64,000 nucleotides of DNA from Geodermatophilus obscurus (GTDB lineage: Bacteria > Actinomycetota > Actinomycetes > Mycobacteriales > Geodermatophilaceae): contig NZ_FOWE01000002.1 in assembly GCF_900115395.1 (NCBI RefSeq), positions 1-64,000 on the forward strand, read 5' to 3'. The translations under genes and the position numbers were made by a program. The stretch's first letter is position 1. Every line of letters starts with the position of its first letter. Shown one piece after another: positions 48,676-55,726 of the stretch. The notes under the pieces are model-generated. The model saw only the letters and a list, made by a program, of their open reading frames with translations. It was not told the DNA's origin and made no database searches.

Positions 48676-49362
48676 GTGCGCAGGACCGCCCCGACACGCG
48701 ATCACCTCTGGGCGGCGGCGCACGCCGAGCGCGCCGCCCTCGCCGACGACCTGGCCGGCCTCGACGACGCGCGGTGGGCGCTGCCGTCGCTGTGCGCGCG
48801 CTGGTCGGTCGAGGAGGTCGTCGCCCACCTGACGGCGGCCGCCAGCGTGGGCCCGTGGCGCTGGGTCGCCAGCGTCGTGGGGGCGCGGTTCGACACCGAC
48901 CTGCACAACCAGCGGCGGCTGGCCGAGCACCGCGGGGCGACACCGGCGGAGACGCTCGAGCGGTTCCGCCGCGTCACCACCAGCACCACGGCGCCGTGGG
49001 GTCCCGTCGAGGCGTGGCTGGGCGAGGTCGTGATCCACGGCGAGGACGTCCGCCGTCCCCTGGGCCTGTCGCACACCCCGCCGGTGGAGACCGTCACCGC
49101 GGTCGCCCGCTTCTCCGCCCGGCGGGACTTCACCGTCTCCGGCCGGACCGCCGTCACGGGGTTGCGCCTGGAGGCCACCGACGGGCCCTTCGCGACCGGC
49201 GAGGGCCCGCTCGTCCGCGGGACGACGCTGGCGCTCCTCGTGGCGATGGCCGGCCGGGAGTCCGCCTGCGACGAGCTCACCGGCCCCGGCGCGGCCGTCC
49301 TGCGGCGGCGCTGCGCGGGCGGCCCGCCGCGGGGGCGCGCGGCGTCCCGTGAGCGGCGCTAG
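48676..49362 (+). CDS. maleylpyruvate isomerase/DinB-like family protein
   Basis: This 228-residue helical-bundle protein has DHLWAAAHAERAALADDLAGLDDARWALPSLCARWSVEEVVAHLTAAAS at the start (the MDMPI N-terminal pattern, with metal-binding His in VAHL). A later WLGEVVIHGEDVRRPLGLSH gives the other His residues. Members use mycothiol or act as small-thiol transferases, consistent with an actinobacterium. The substrate is unknown. GGAGG lies 5 nt before the GTG at 48676. Confidence 0.88.
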   Translation: MRRTAPTRDHLWAAAHAERAALADDLAGLDDARWALPSLCARWSVEEVVAHLTAAASVGPWRWVASVVGARFDTDLHNQRRLAEHRGATPAETLERFRRVTTSTTAPWGPVEAWLGEVVIHGEDVRRPLGLSHTPPVETVTAVARFSARRDFTVSGRTAVTGLRLEATDGPFATGEGPLVRGTTLALLVAMAGRESACDELTGPGAAVLRRRCAGGPPRGRAASRERR

Positions 49363-49365
49363 CGT
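49360..49365 (+). promoter_or_regulatory. -10 element TAGCGT, leaderless start
   Basis: TAGCGT is 7 nt before the GTG at 49373 of the disrupted gene. Confidence 0.5.
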
Positions 49366-49372
49366 CGGTCCC

Positions 49373-49938
49373 GTGTCCGACGGGACGGCGCTCGCCGACC
49401 TGCTGCGCGAGCGGGGCGCCGGGACGATCGGGCACCCCGGCGGCACGCTGGCCGCCCACCTCGAGCGCGTGGGGCACCGGCTGGCCGGACTGGGCGCCTC
49501 GACGACGCTGCAGCTGGCCGCCGGGGCGCACGCCGTCTACGGCACCGACGGCTTCGACGTCGCCCTCCTCGGGCTCGACGAGCGGCCGCTGCTGGCCGGG
49601 TGGTCGGCCCCGACGCCGAGCGGCTCGTGTACCTCTACGCCGCCTGCGACTACCTCTACGCCGCCTGCGACCGCGGCCGCACCTGGACGGCGCTGCCCGG
49701 CACCCGGCGGGTGGTGGACCGCTTCACCGGGGAGCACCACGATCTGACCGCCGGCGAGCTGCGGGACCTCGCCGACCTGAGCACGGTCGACGAGCTCGAC
49801 GTCGCCGAGCACTCGGCGGACTTCCTCGACCGGTACGGCGCCTACCTCCGCCGGCTGGTCGCGGCCTGGGAGCCGCTGCTCAGCCCGGCCGGCCGCGAGG
49901 ACGCACGGCGGGTGCTGGGGCCCGCGGGCGCGCGATGA
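49373..49938 (+). pseudogene. DUF6817-like gene broken by a frameshift and a 21-bp duplication
   Basis: The first frame (from GTG 49373) reads GAGTIGHPGGTLAAHLERVGHRLAGLG and HAVYGTDGFDVALLGLDERPLLAG, then loses sense. The second frame resumes at 49600 with VVGPDAERLVYLYAACD and RTWTALPGTRRVVDRFTGEHHDLTAGELRDLADLSTVDELDVAEHSADF. One added G near 49598-49601 would join them, and HPGGTL with HAVYGT fits the DUF6817 family. Just after the break, TACCTCTACGCCGCCTGCGA is tandemly duplicated (49630-49650, 49651-49671). The gene is either inactive or carries an assembly error at a G run. Confidence 0.85.
49630..49671 (+). repeat. 21-bp perfect tandem duplication
   Basis: Two adjacent identical 21-bp copies (49630-49650 and 49651-49671) encode YLYAACD twice. 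It is in frame, so it adds seven residues without itself shifting the frame. It lies about 30 bp after the frameshift. Confidence 0.95.
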
Positions 49939-49941
49939 GGC

Positions 49942-50017
49942 TGGTGCCCCCGGCAGGATTCGAACCTGCGACACACGGTTTAGGAAACCGATGCTCTATC
50001 CCCTGAGCTACGGGGGC
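49942..50017 (-). tRNA. tRNA-Arg (anticodon CCU)
   Basis: The minus strand folds into a complete 76-nt cloverleaf with an encoded CCA end: acceptor GCCCCCG/CGGGGGC, D arm GCTC..GAGC, anticodon loop TTCCTAA with anticodon CCU, 5-nt variable loop, and T arm GCAGG-TTCGAAT-CCTGC. It reads AGG codons, which are rare in such a GC-rich genome. There is no integrase or att repeat beside it. Confidence 0.97.
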
Positions 50018-50101
50018 TCGTCGGCCGGAGGCCGGCTGGGGCGTGCCGGTCGAGGTTAGCGGGCCGGTGTCCGGCCCCTCCTCCCGGCGCTCCGGGGGAA
50101 C

Positions 50102-50107
50102 TACCGT
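50102..50107 (+). promoter_or_regulatory. -10 element TACCGT, leaderless start
   Basis: TACCGT is 6 nt before the ATG at 50114. Confidence 0.55.
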
Positions 50108-50113
50108 CGGTCC

Positions 50114-50485
50114 ATGGTGGTGTTGGTGGCCGAGTTGGTGGTCCTCCTGCTGCTCGCCGGACTCCTGCTGTACGGGCTGGGCGTGTGGTCGGCCTCCCCG
50201 TCCGGGTCCCCCGGCGCGACGCCGGCCCGGCTGCCCGGCCGGCGCCGCACCGAGGCGGCGGTCGCCCGGGCCCGCTGGGCGCCGGCCCACGACGAGGTCG
50301 ACGGCGAGACGCGCGTGCTGCTGCGGCGTGCCTACACCGGCCCGGACGGCCTGCCGGCCGTGCTGGAGGAGCGGGTGTTCCAGACGTTCCCCTCCGCCGA
50401 CCCGGCCTGGGAGGTGCGGTTCACCGAGGCGATGGCCGACGCCCGGTACCGGTGCGGGTACCTGAACGCCGAGGAGGAGCGCTGA
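50114..50485 (+). CDS. single-pass membrane protein of unknown function
   Basis: This 123-residue protein has one N-terminal membrane helix (about residues 2-25, VVLVAELVVLLLLAGLLLYGLGV). A Pro/Arg-rich linker and a soluble C-terminal part with HDEVDGETRVLLRRAY, AVLEERVFQTF and DPAWEVRFTEAMADARYRCGYLN follow. I cannot name the family. Its last 65 nt overlap the convergent alpha/beta hydrolase gene, the largest coding overlap in the window, which supports a real but recent extension of one of the two genes. Confidence 0.78.
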   Translation: MVVLVAELVVLLLLAGLLLYGLGVWSASPSGSPGATPARLPGRRRTEAAVARARWAPAHDEVDGETRVLLRRAYTGPDGLPAVLEERVFQTFPSADPAWEVRFTEAMADARYRCGYLNAEEER

Positions 50486-51293
50486 CCTGCTCCACGGCAG
50501 GGACGGCGGCCGCCCGGGCCGCGGTCTCCTCGACCAGGCGCACGATCGTCCGCGGCCGGTCCGACTGCGGCGCGTGACCGGCCCACAACAGCAGGACGAA
50601 GCGGGAGCCGGGGACGAGCGGCAGGTACCGGTAGGTCTGCCCCGAGGCGATCCAGTCGGCCACACCCTGTGCCAGGGTGACCGGGCAGTCGATGCGGTCC
50701 AGGCCCAGGGGGACGTCGAGCAGCAGTCCCCACAGCAGGGTGCGCCAGTAGTCGCGGGAGTCGGCGAACCCCTCGCGCGCCCCGATCGCCTCGTCGACGG
50801 AGGTGTCCCAGGGGCGGACCTTCAGCGGTGCCAGCAGCGCGGCCCGGCCCAGGGCCGAGCGCGACAGCGGCGCCACCAGCGGCGCGCCGATCCGCATCAC
50901 GACGCGCGCCAGCGCCATGCCGCTGCCCTGCAGGATCCGCTCCGGCAGCACGTTGAGGCCCGACGGCCCGATCGCCACCACCGACCGGGCGCGTCCCCGG
51001 CGGGCCAGCTCGAGGGCCACGCGGCCGCCGAGCGAGTTGCCGAGCACGTGCACCCGGTCGACGCCCTCCGCGTCCAGCGTCCGCTCGACCGCGTCGGTGA
51101 TCGCGGCGACCGTGGGCCGTACCTCGAGGGCCGGCGACCCGCCGACTCCGGGGAGGTCGGCGTCGATGACGTCGAAGCGGCCGGTCAGCAGGGGGAGGAC
51201 GGCGGCGAAGTCGCGTCGCGAGCTCCCCATGCCGTGCAGCAGCAGCAGGGGTTCGCCCGAGCCCGCGCGGGAGACGGACAGCAGTTCGCGCAT
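50421..51293 (-). CDS. alpha/beta hydrolase
   Basis: This 290-residue hydrolase has the oxyanion motif LLLLHGMGSSRRDF, nucleophile Ser in VLGNSLGGRVALELA, an Asp in VADWIASGQ and catalytic His in WAGHAPQSDRP. The fold is that of cytoplasmic lipase/esterase-like enzymes. The C-terminal 45 residues (after VRLVEETAARAAA) are a basic extension lying in the overlap with the convergent gene. TACTGA lies 6 nt before the ATG at 51293. The substrate is unknown. Confidence 0.9.
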   Translation of the reverse strand: MRELLSVSRAGSGEPLLLLHGMGSSRRDFAAVLPLLTGRFDVIDADLPGVGGSPALEVRPTVAAITDAVERTLDAEGVDRVHVLGNSLGGRVALELARRGRARSVVAIGPSGLNVLPERILQGSGMALARVVMRIGAPLVAPLSRSALGRAALLAPLKVRPWDTSVDEAIGAREGFADSRDYWRTLLWGLLLDVPLGLDRIDCPVTLAQGVADWIASGQTYRYLPLVPGSRFVLLLWAGHAPQSDRPRTIVRLVEETAARAAAVPAVEQVSAPPRRSGTRTGTGRRPSPR

Positions 51294-51383
51294 CCGCCGT
51301 CAGTACCCGGTGGGAAACGGGTCGACCGGTGAGCCGGGCCACGTCCCCGGCGGGGCCGGCGGGGACGAGGGGAGGATGGGCAC

Positions 51384-51833
51384 ATGGGACAGGTCGTGGC
51401 CACCGCCGAACGCGTCGTCGCAGCGCCCGCCGAGCGGGTCCGGGAGGCCCTCGCCGACTACTCCGGCATGCGCCCGCGGGTGCTGCCCGAGCAGTTCAGC
51501 GACTACCGCGTCGAGGCCGGTGGCCGGGGCGCCGGCACGCAGGTGCACTGGCGCTTCGCCGCGACGTCGAAGCGGGTGCGCGACCAGCTGGTCGAGGTCA
51601 GCGAGCCCGACGGCACCCTGGTCGAGCGCGACACCCGCTCGTCGATGGTCACCACCTGGACGGTCACCCCGGCCGACGCCGGGAGGAGCACGGTGGCGGT
51701 GCGCACCACCTGGGACGGCGCGGGCGGCGTCGGCGGCTTCTTCGAGCGGACCTTCGCGCCGAGGGGGCTGCGCCGCGTCTACGGCGACCTGCTCGGCCGG
51801 CTCGAGCGCGAGCTGGGCGGCACCACGGTCTGA
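51384..51833 (+). CDS. SRPBCC (START-like) family protein
   Basis: This 149-residue protein has the START-like fold pattern: ATAERVVAAPAERVREALADYSGMRPRVLPEQFSDYRVEAGG, beta strands through DGTLVERDTRSSMVTTWTVTP, and a C-terminal helix FAPRGLRRVYGDLLGRLERELG. Such proteins bind lipids or hydrophobic ligands. The ligand is unknown. GAGGA lies 7 nt before the ATG at 51384. Its last codons are the first unit of the 19-bp tandem repeat. Confidence 0.88.
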   Translation: MGQVVATAERVVAAPAERVREALADYSGMRPRVLPEQFSDYRVEAGGRGAGTQVHWRFAATSKRVRDQLVEVSEPDGTLVERDTRSSMVTTWTVTPADAGRSTVAVRTTWDGAGGVGGFFERTFAPRGLRRVYGDLLGRLERELGGTTV

Positions 51834-51894
51834 CGGCGGGACCACGGTCTGACGGCGGCACCACGGTCTGCCGCCGGCACCACGGTCTGACGGC
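51819..51894 (+). repeat. four tandem copies of a 19-bp unit
   Basis: The unit GGCACCACGGTCTGACGGC occurs at 51819, 51838, 51857 and 51876 with exact 19-bp period and 0, 1, 3 and 0 changes. The first copy holds the last four codons and stop of the SRPBCC gene. The array ends 34 bp before the sirtuin start. Confidence 0.95.
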
Positions 51895-51916
51895 GGCGCG
51901 GCGCGCCGTCGCGGAG

Positions 51917-51922
51917 CACCAT
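51917..51922 (+). promoter_or_regulatory. -10-like element CACCAT, leaderless start
   Basis: CACCAT is 6 nt before the GTG at 51929, the same arrangement as at 10343. Confidence 0.4.
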
Positions 51923-51928
51923 GGGACG

Positions 51929-52786
51929 GTGACCGCCGCCCTCCCCGCCGCCGTCGAGAGCCCGTCCGGTCTCGACGAGCTGGCCGGCCTGGTCGCCGAC
52001 GGCGACGTCCTCGTCCTCTCCGGCGCCGGCCTGTCCACCGACTCCGGCATCCCCGACTACCGGGGCGCCACCGGCTCGCTGCGCCGGCACACCCCGATGA
52101 CCTGGCAGACCTTCTGCCGCGACCCCCGCGGCCGGCACCGCTACTGGGCGCGCAGCTTCGTCGGCTGGCCGCAGATGGCCGCCGCCCGCCCCAACGCCGG
52201 CCACTCCGCCGTCGCCCGGCTGCAGAGGGCGGGTCTGCTCGGCGGCGTCATCACGCAGAACGTCGACGGGCTGCACCAGGCCGCAGGCGCCCGCGACGTC
52301 CTCGAGCTGCACGGCGGGCTCGACCGCACCGTCTGCCTGTCGTGCGGCGACGTCGCCCCGCGCGCGGAGCTGCACCGGCGGCTGCGCGCGGCCAACCCGG
52401 ACTTCGGCCCCCGCGCCGACGAGGTCAACCCCGACGGCGACGCCGAGCTGCCCGAGGAGGTGCTCGACGGCTTCGTCATGGTCGACTGCCGCGCCTGCGG
52501 GGCCGGCCCGCTCAAGCCCGACGTCGTCTTCTTCGGCGAGACCGTGCCACGCGAGCGCGTCGACACCTGCTTCCGCATGCTCGAGGACTCCGCCGGCCTG
52601 CTCGTCCTCGGCTCCTCGCTGACCGTCATGAGCGGCTACCGCTTCGTGCTGCGCGCCGCCGAGCTCGGTATCCCGGTCGGGGTGGTCAACCTCGGCCCCA
52701 CCCGCGGCGACGCGAGGGCCGACGTCCGCGTCGACGCCCCGCTCGGCGACGTGCTGCCCGAGCTCGCCCGCCGCTGCGGCGCGTGA
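51929..52786 (+). CDS. sirtuin (NAD-dependent protein deacylase)
   Basis: This 285-residue SIR2 enzyme has GAGLSTDSGIPDYRG near residue 30 (NAD binding), ITQNVDGLHQAAG with the catalytic His region ELHGGL, zinc cysteines CLSCGD and CRACGAG, LKPDVVFFGETVP, GSSLTVMSGYRF and VNLGPTRGD. It removes acyl groups from lysines using NAD. The GTG at 51929 gives TAALPAAVESPSGLDELAGL and suits the leaderless pattern. It overlaps the following small gene by GTGA. Confidence 0.95.
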   Translation: MTAALPAAVESPSGLDELAGLVADGDVLVLSGAGLSTDSGIPDYRGATGSLRRHTPMTWQTFCRDPRGRHRYWARSFVGWPQMAAARPNAGHSAVARLQRAGLLGGVITQNVDGLHQAAGARDVLELHGGLDRTVCLSCGDVAPRAELHRRLRAANPDFGPRADEVNPDGDAELPEEVLDGFVMVDCRACGAGPLKPDVVFFGETVPRERVDTCFRMLEDSAGLLVLGSSLTVMSGYRFVLRAAELGIPVGVVNLGPTRGDARADVRVDAPLGDVLPELARRCGA

Positions 52787-53139
52787 CCCGCCGCGAGCGG
52801 AAGGACCTCCCCGCCCCCCAGCGCTCGCAGGCTCGCGCCGGGCCCCTGCAGGGAGGCCAGCTCACCGACGACGGCCGCTGGGTCGTCGTCGACGGCCGGC
52901 GGTGGCGGACGGCCGACCCGTCGCTGCCCGACGACGTCCGCGCCCGCCTGCTCTCCCACCTGGGCGCCGCCCGCGCCGCGGTGCGGACGGCGCCCGACCC
53001 GGCGGCCGTGCGGGCCGCCCGGGACCGGGTGCAGCTGGCCAAGACCGGGCTGGGGGAGCGCGGGCCCGCGTGGTGGGAGCAGGACGACGACGCCCGCCGC
53101 GCCCGGTGGGAGGCGGCGCTGGCGGCGCTGGACGGTTGA
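52783..53139 (+). CDS. small conserved actinobacterial protein with repeat-derived N-terminus
   Basis: This 118-residue protein has the core DDGRWVVVDGRRWRTADPSLPDDVRARLLSHLGAARAAV and GERGPAWWEQ, which match a small protein seen in many actinobacteria (often mislabelled as a biopolymer transporter). Residues of about 5-27 are encoded by a copy of the dispersed GC-rich repeat (52799-52859), and no start codon lies after it. The repeat seems to have become part of the gene. The GTG at 52783 is coupled to the sirtuin stop. The function is unknown. Confidence 0.82.
   Translation: MTRRERKDLPAPQRSQARAGPLQGGQLTDDGRWVVVDGRRWRTADPSLPDDVRARLLSHLGAARAAVRTAPDPAAVRAARDRVQLAKTGLGERGPAWWEQDDDARRARWEAALAALDG
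52799..52859. repeat. dispersed GC-rich repeat inside a coding region
   Basis: This copy is in inverse orientation to 24752-24811 and matches it at about 50 of 60 positions. Shared blocks include GAAGGACC, CCCCCCA and CGGGCCCCTGCAG. It lies in the 5' end of the small gene at 52783. Confidence 0.75.
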
Positions 53140-53170
53140 CCCGGAGCGGGCCGGGATAGGAGGTCCCCCG

Positions 53171-54133
53171 ATGCAGACCTTCCTGCCGGTGCCGGACTTC
53201 CGGGAGAGCGCGCGGCTGCTCGACTCGCCACGGCTGGGCAAGCAGCGCGTGGAGACGCTGCAGGTCCTGCGCGCCCTCGAACTGCCCGACTACGGCTGGA
53301 CGTCGCACCCGGTCGTGCACATGTGGCGCGGGCGGACGGCGGCCCTCGTCGTCTACGGCCTCGCCATGGTGGAGGTGTGGCGCGAGCGCGGGTTCGCCGA
53401 CAGCACGCACACGCTGATCGCCGAGTTCGCCCCCGACGTCACCGGCGCCACGCAGCAGGAGCTCGCCGGCGCCGGGCTGCTGCCGTCCTGGGTGGGCGAC
53501 GAGGCGGTGCACCGGTCGCACCGCTCGAACCTGCTGGCCAAGGACCCGGACTTCTACCGGCCGCTGTTCCGTCCGTTGTTCGGCGCCGAGCCCGAGGACC
53601 TGCCCTACCTGTGGCCCGGCGCCGACGACGTCCCGCCGGCACCGGCCCCCGAGGGGACGCGGGTGTGGGTCGTGCGGCCGCGGGCGCACAACGAGCTGGG
53701 CGCGTGCCTGGCCGCGGGCGTCGTCGGGCTGGGCACCCAGTCGGGGGTCGACGTCGACGCCACCGGGCTGTCCCCGGCGGAGCTGCGGGCGCTGGCCAAG
53801 GAGCTGTCGGGGCGGCGCCCGAGCAAGGACCTGCGGCAGCTGTCGACCTTCCTCGACGAGATCCGCCCCGGCGACCCGGTGGCGCTGCCGATCGAGCACG
53901 GCGCCGGGCTGCTGGTGGGGGAGGTGCTCGGCGACTACCTCTTCGACGGCCGCGAGCTGCTGCCGCACCGCCGCCCCGCCCGCTGGGACCACGTCGTGCC
54001 GCGCGCCGCCGCCCGGCCGCCCGCGACGCTGCAGGACCCGCGCGCGCTGTTCTCGGTCGTCATCGACCCCGACGTGCTCCCGCCGTCGCTGGCCGGGACC
54101 ACCTACCGGGAGCCGGCCCTCCCGCTGGTGTAG
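53171..54133 (+). CDS. pyrimidine-dimer glycosylase-like domain fused to an EVE-like domain
   Basis: Residues 1-155 of this 320-residue protein match the MSMEG_6728/Pyr_excise group (QTFLPVPDFRESARLLDSPRLGKQRVETLQVLRAL, YGWTSHPVVHMWRG, HRSHRSNLLAKDPDFY). This group resembles T4 endonuclease V-like pyrimidine dimer glycosylases. Residues 160-310 form a second domain, RVWVVRPRAHNELGACLAAGVVGLG, then RQLSTFLDEIRPGDPVALPIEHGAGLLVGEVLGDYLF. It resembles the EVE-like/Mrr-N reader domain of restriction proteins that bind modified bases. The ATG at 53171 has GGAGG 7 nt upstream. A repair or modified-base role is inferred. Confidence 0.85.
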   Translation: MQTFLPVPDFRESARLLDSPRLGKQRVETLQVLRALELPDYGWTSHPVVHMWRGRTAALVVYGLAMVEVWRERGFADSTHTLIAEFAPDVTGATQQELAGAGLLPSWVGDEAVHRSHRSNLLAKDPDFYRPLFRPLFGAEPEDLPYLWPGADDVPPAPAPEGTRVWVVRPRAHNELGACLAAGVVGLGTQSGVDVDATGLSPAELRALAKELSGRRPSKDLRQLSTFLDEIRPGDPVALPIEHGAGLLVGEVLGDYLFDGRELLPHRRPARWDHVVPRAAARPPATLQDPRALFSVVIDPDVLPPSLAGTTYREPALPLV

Positions 54134-54149
54134 CCCGTGCGCCGCGCCC

Positions 54150-54569
54150 TCAGGTCCCCGGCAGCGGGACGTTCTGCAGGCGCACCTGACCGCGTGCGAC
54201 GAGCTTGCCGTCCTCGGCGCGGGTGAGCAGCACCTGCCACAGCTGCAGGGTGCGGCCCTGCTGCACCGGCTCGGCGAGGACGTCGAGCCGGCCGGTGGTG
54301 ACCGGCCGCAGGAAGTCGGTGCTGTTGCTGACCCCGACGGCGAACTGGCCGCGGTCGGCGACGGCGGCGCTGGCCCCGATCGACGCCGCGGACTCCACCA
54401 CCGCGCAGTACACGCCCCCGTGCACGACGCCCCACGGCGTGTGGTGCTCGGGCCCGAGGTCGACGGTGCCGGTGACCCGGGCGCCGCCCGCCTCGCCGAC
54501 GTCGAACCCGGTGGCCGCGACGAACTCGCTCGCGGAGGCCCGGTCGACGCCGGGCAGCTCGGCGCTCAC
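54150..54569 (-). CDS. PaaI-like hot-dog thioesterase
   Basis: This 139-residue protein has the single hot-dog fold of PaaI-type acyl-CoA thioesterases: PEHHTPWGVVHGGVYCAVVESAASIGA (the HGG motif with catalytic Asp/Glu in the following helix), NSTDFLRPVTTGRLDVLAEPVQQGRTLQLWQVLLTRAEDGKLVARGQVRLQNV. Small aromatic-acyl or related CoA thioesters are the usual substrates. Its GTG start lies in the stop of the VOC gene (GTGA), so the two are co-translated. Confidence 0.92.
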   Translation of the reverse strand: MSAELPGVDRASASEFVAATGFDVGEAGGARVTGTVDLGPEHHTPWGVVHGGVYCAVVESAASIGASAAVADRGQFAVGVSNSTDFLRPVTTGRLDVLAEPVQQGRTLQLWQVLLTRAEDGKLVARGQVRLQNVPLPGT

Positions 54570-54925
54570 GCGTCCCACACCAGGCAGAAGGGGTGGCCGG
54601 CAGGGTCGGCGTAGACGCGGAAGTCGCCTCCGCCGCCGGGGAGCCTCCGCGCGCCGAGCGCGAGCACCCTCGGCTCTGCCTCGTCGACGTCGGTCACGAA
54701 CACGTCGAGGTGGAACTGCTGCGGGCGCTGCGGGTCGGGCCAGTCCGGCGGGACGAGGTCGGGCGCCTGCTGGAAGGCCAGCCGGTGCCCGCGGCCGCTG
54801 ACCACGACCCAGGAGTCGCCCGGGCCGCCCGTGGTCACCTCCAGGCCCAGCAGCTCGGCGTAGAAGCCGGCGAGCGCGTGCGCGTCGGGCGCGTCGATCA
54901 CGACGGAGTGCAGCTGACCGATCAT
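54566..54925 (-). CDS. VOC (glyoxalase-like) family protein
   Basis: This 119-residue protein shows the paired beta-alpha-beta-beta-beta units of the VOC superfamily: GQLHSVVIDAPDAHALAGFYAELLGLEV, then QQFHLDVFVTDVDEAEPRVLALGARRL and FRVYADPAGHPFCLVWD. The metal-site residues (His in LHSVV, Asp or Glu elsewhere) are partly kept. The substrate is unknown. The ATG at 54925 has CAGGAT 7 nt upstream. It is coupled to the thioesterase gene. Confidence 0.9.
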   Translation of the reverse strand: MIGQLHSVVIDAPDAHALAGFYAELLGLEVTTGGPGDSWVVVSGRGHRLAFQQAPDLVPPDWPDPQRPQQFHLDVFVTDVDEAEPRVLALGARRLPGGGGDFRVYADPAGHPFCLVWDA

Positions 54926-54932
54926 GCCGCCC

Positions 54933-54938
54933 ATCCTG
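54933..54938 (-). promoter_or_regulatory. -10-like element CAGGAT, leaderless start
   Basis: CAGGAT on the minus strand is 7 nt before the ATG at 54925. Confidence 0.5.
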
Positions 54939-55002
54939 GCCGAGAGCGGCGGCCGGCACCGCCAGGTCCCGGGCCGTCCGTCGCGGCGATCCGGCCACGG
55001 GG

Positions 55003-55008
55003 CAGGAT
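55003..55008 (+). promoter_or_regulatory. -10-like element CAGGAT, leaderless start
   Basis: CAGGAT is 7 nt before the GTG at 55016. Confidence 0.5.
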
Positions 55009-55015
55009 CGCCGTC

Positions 55016-55720
55016 GTGCCCGACCCCGCCGACCAGCCCCCCGTCCTCGGCTCGCTCACCTGGGTGCCCGCCGCCTCGCGGCCCGACCTGCTGGGCGGGC
55101 CCGTCGCGGCGGCCCTCCCGTCGCTGCCCGGCCCGGCCTGGGTCGCGCCGGTCGACGACGACCTCGCCGACACCGCGGCCTTCACCGAGGCCTACGGCGT
55201 CCCGCTGGCCGCGTCGGCCAACTGCGTCGTCGTCGCCACCCGCCGGGCCGGGCAGACCGCGCTGGCCGCGTGCGTCGTGCTGGCCACCACCCGCGCCGAC
55301 GTCAACGGCCTCGTGCGCCGCCACCTGGGCGCGCGCAAGGCCTCCTTCGCGCCGCAGGACGTCGCGGTCGCCGAGTCCGGCATGGCCTACGGCGGCATCA
55401 CGCCGGTCGGCCTGCCGCCGTCGTGGCCGGTCCTGGTCGACGCCGCCGTGGCCGCCGCCGGCCTGGTCGTCGTCGGCTCGGGAACCCGGGGGGCGAAGCT
55501 CGCGCTGCCCGGCGCGGTGCTCGCCGCCCTGCCGTCCGCGGAGGTCCTCGACGGCCTCGGCGTGCCGCTGGAGGAGCCGCCGGCGGCGGCCCCGGTCCCG
55601 GCCGTGGCGGCCGAGCGGGCACCCGACGACCGGGACGTCGGCTGGGGCGAGCGCCCCGACGACGCCGATCCCGACCGGCGCTGGTTGGAGGACCGCCCGC
55701 CGCACTGGGGCAGCGACTAG
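55016..55720 (+). CDS. YbaK/EbsC-type aminoacyl-tRNA deacylase-like protein
   Basis: This 234-residue protein contains the YbaK fold (about residues 55-185): SANCVVVATRRAGQTALAACVVLATTRADVNGLVRRHLGARKASFAPQDVAVAESGMAYGGITPVGLPPSWPVLVDAAV, with the conserved Lys in ARKAS and GSG in VVVGSGTRGAKL. Relatives remove mis-charged amino acids from tRNA. The first 50 and last 45 residues are extra. It starts at GTG 55016 in the leaderless pattern. Confidence 0.93.
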   Translation: MPDPADQPPVLGSLTWVPAASRPDLLGGPVAAALPSLPGPAWVAPVDDDLADTAAFTEAYGVPLAASANCVVVATRRAGQTALAACVVLATTRADVNGLVRRHLGARKASFAPQDVAVAESGMAYGGITPVGLPPSWPVLVDAAVAAAGLVVVGSGTRGAKLALPGAVLAALPSAEVLDGLGVPLEEPPAAAPVPAVAAERAPDDRDVGWGERPDDADPDRRWLEDRPPHWGSD

Positions 55721-55726
55721 GACCGC

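Noticed and set aside
49942-50017. tRNA-Arg as an integration site of a genomic island
   Set aside because: No integrase, no repeated tRNA end and no change of codon use or GC content is visible on either side.
51819-51894. 19-bp tandem units, considered as a CRISPR array
   Set aside because: There are no spacers, only four units and no cas genes in the window.
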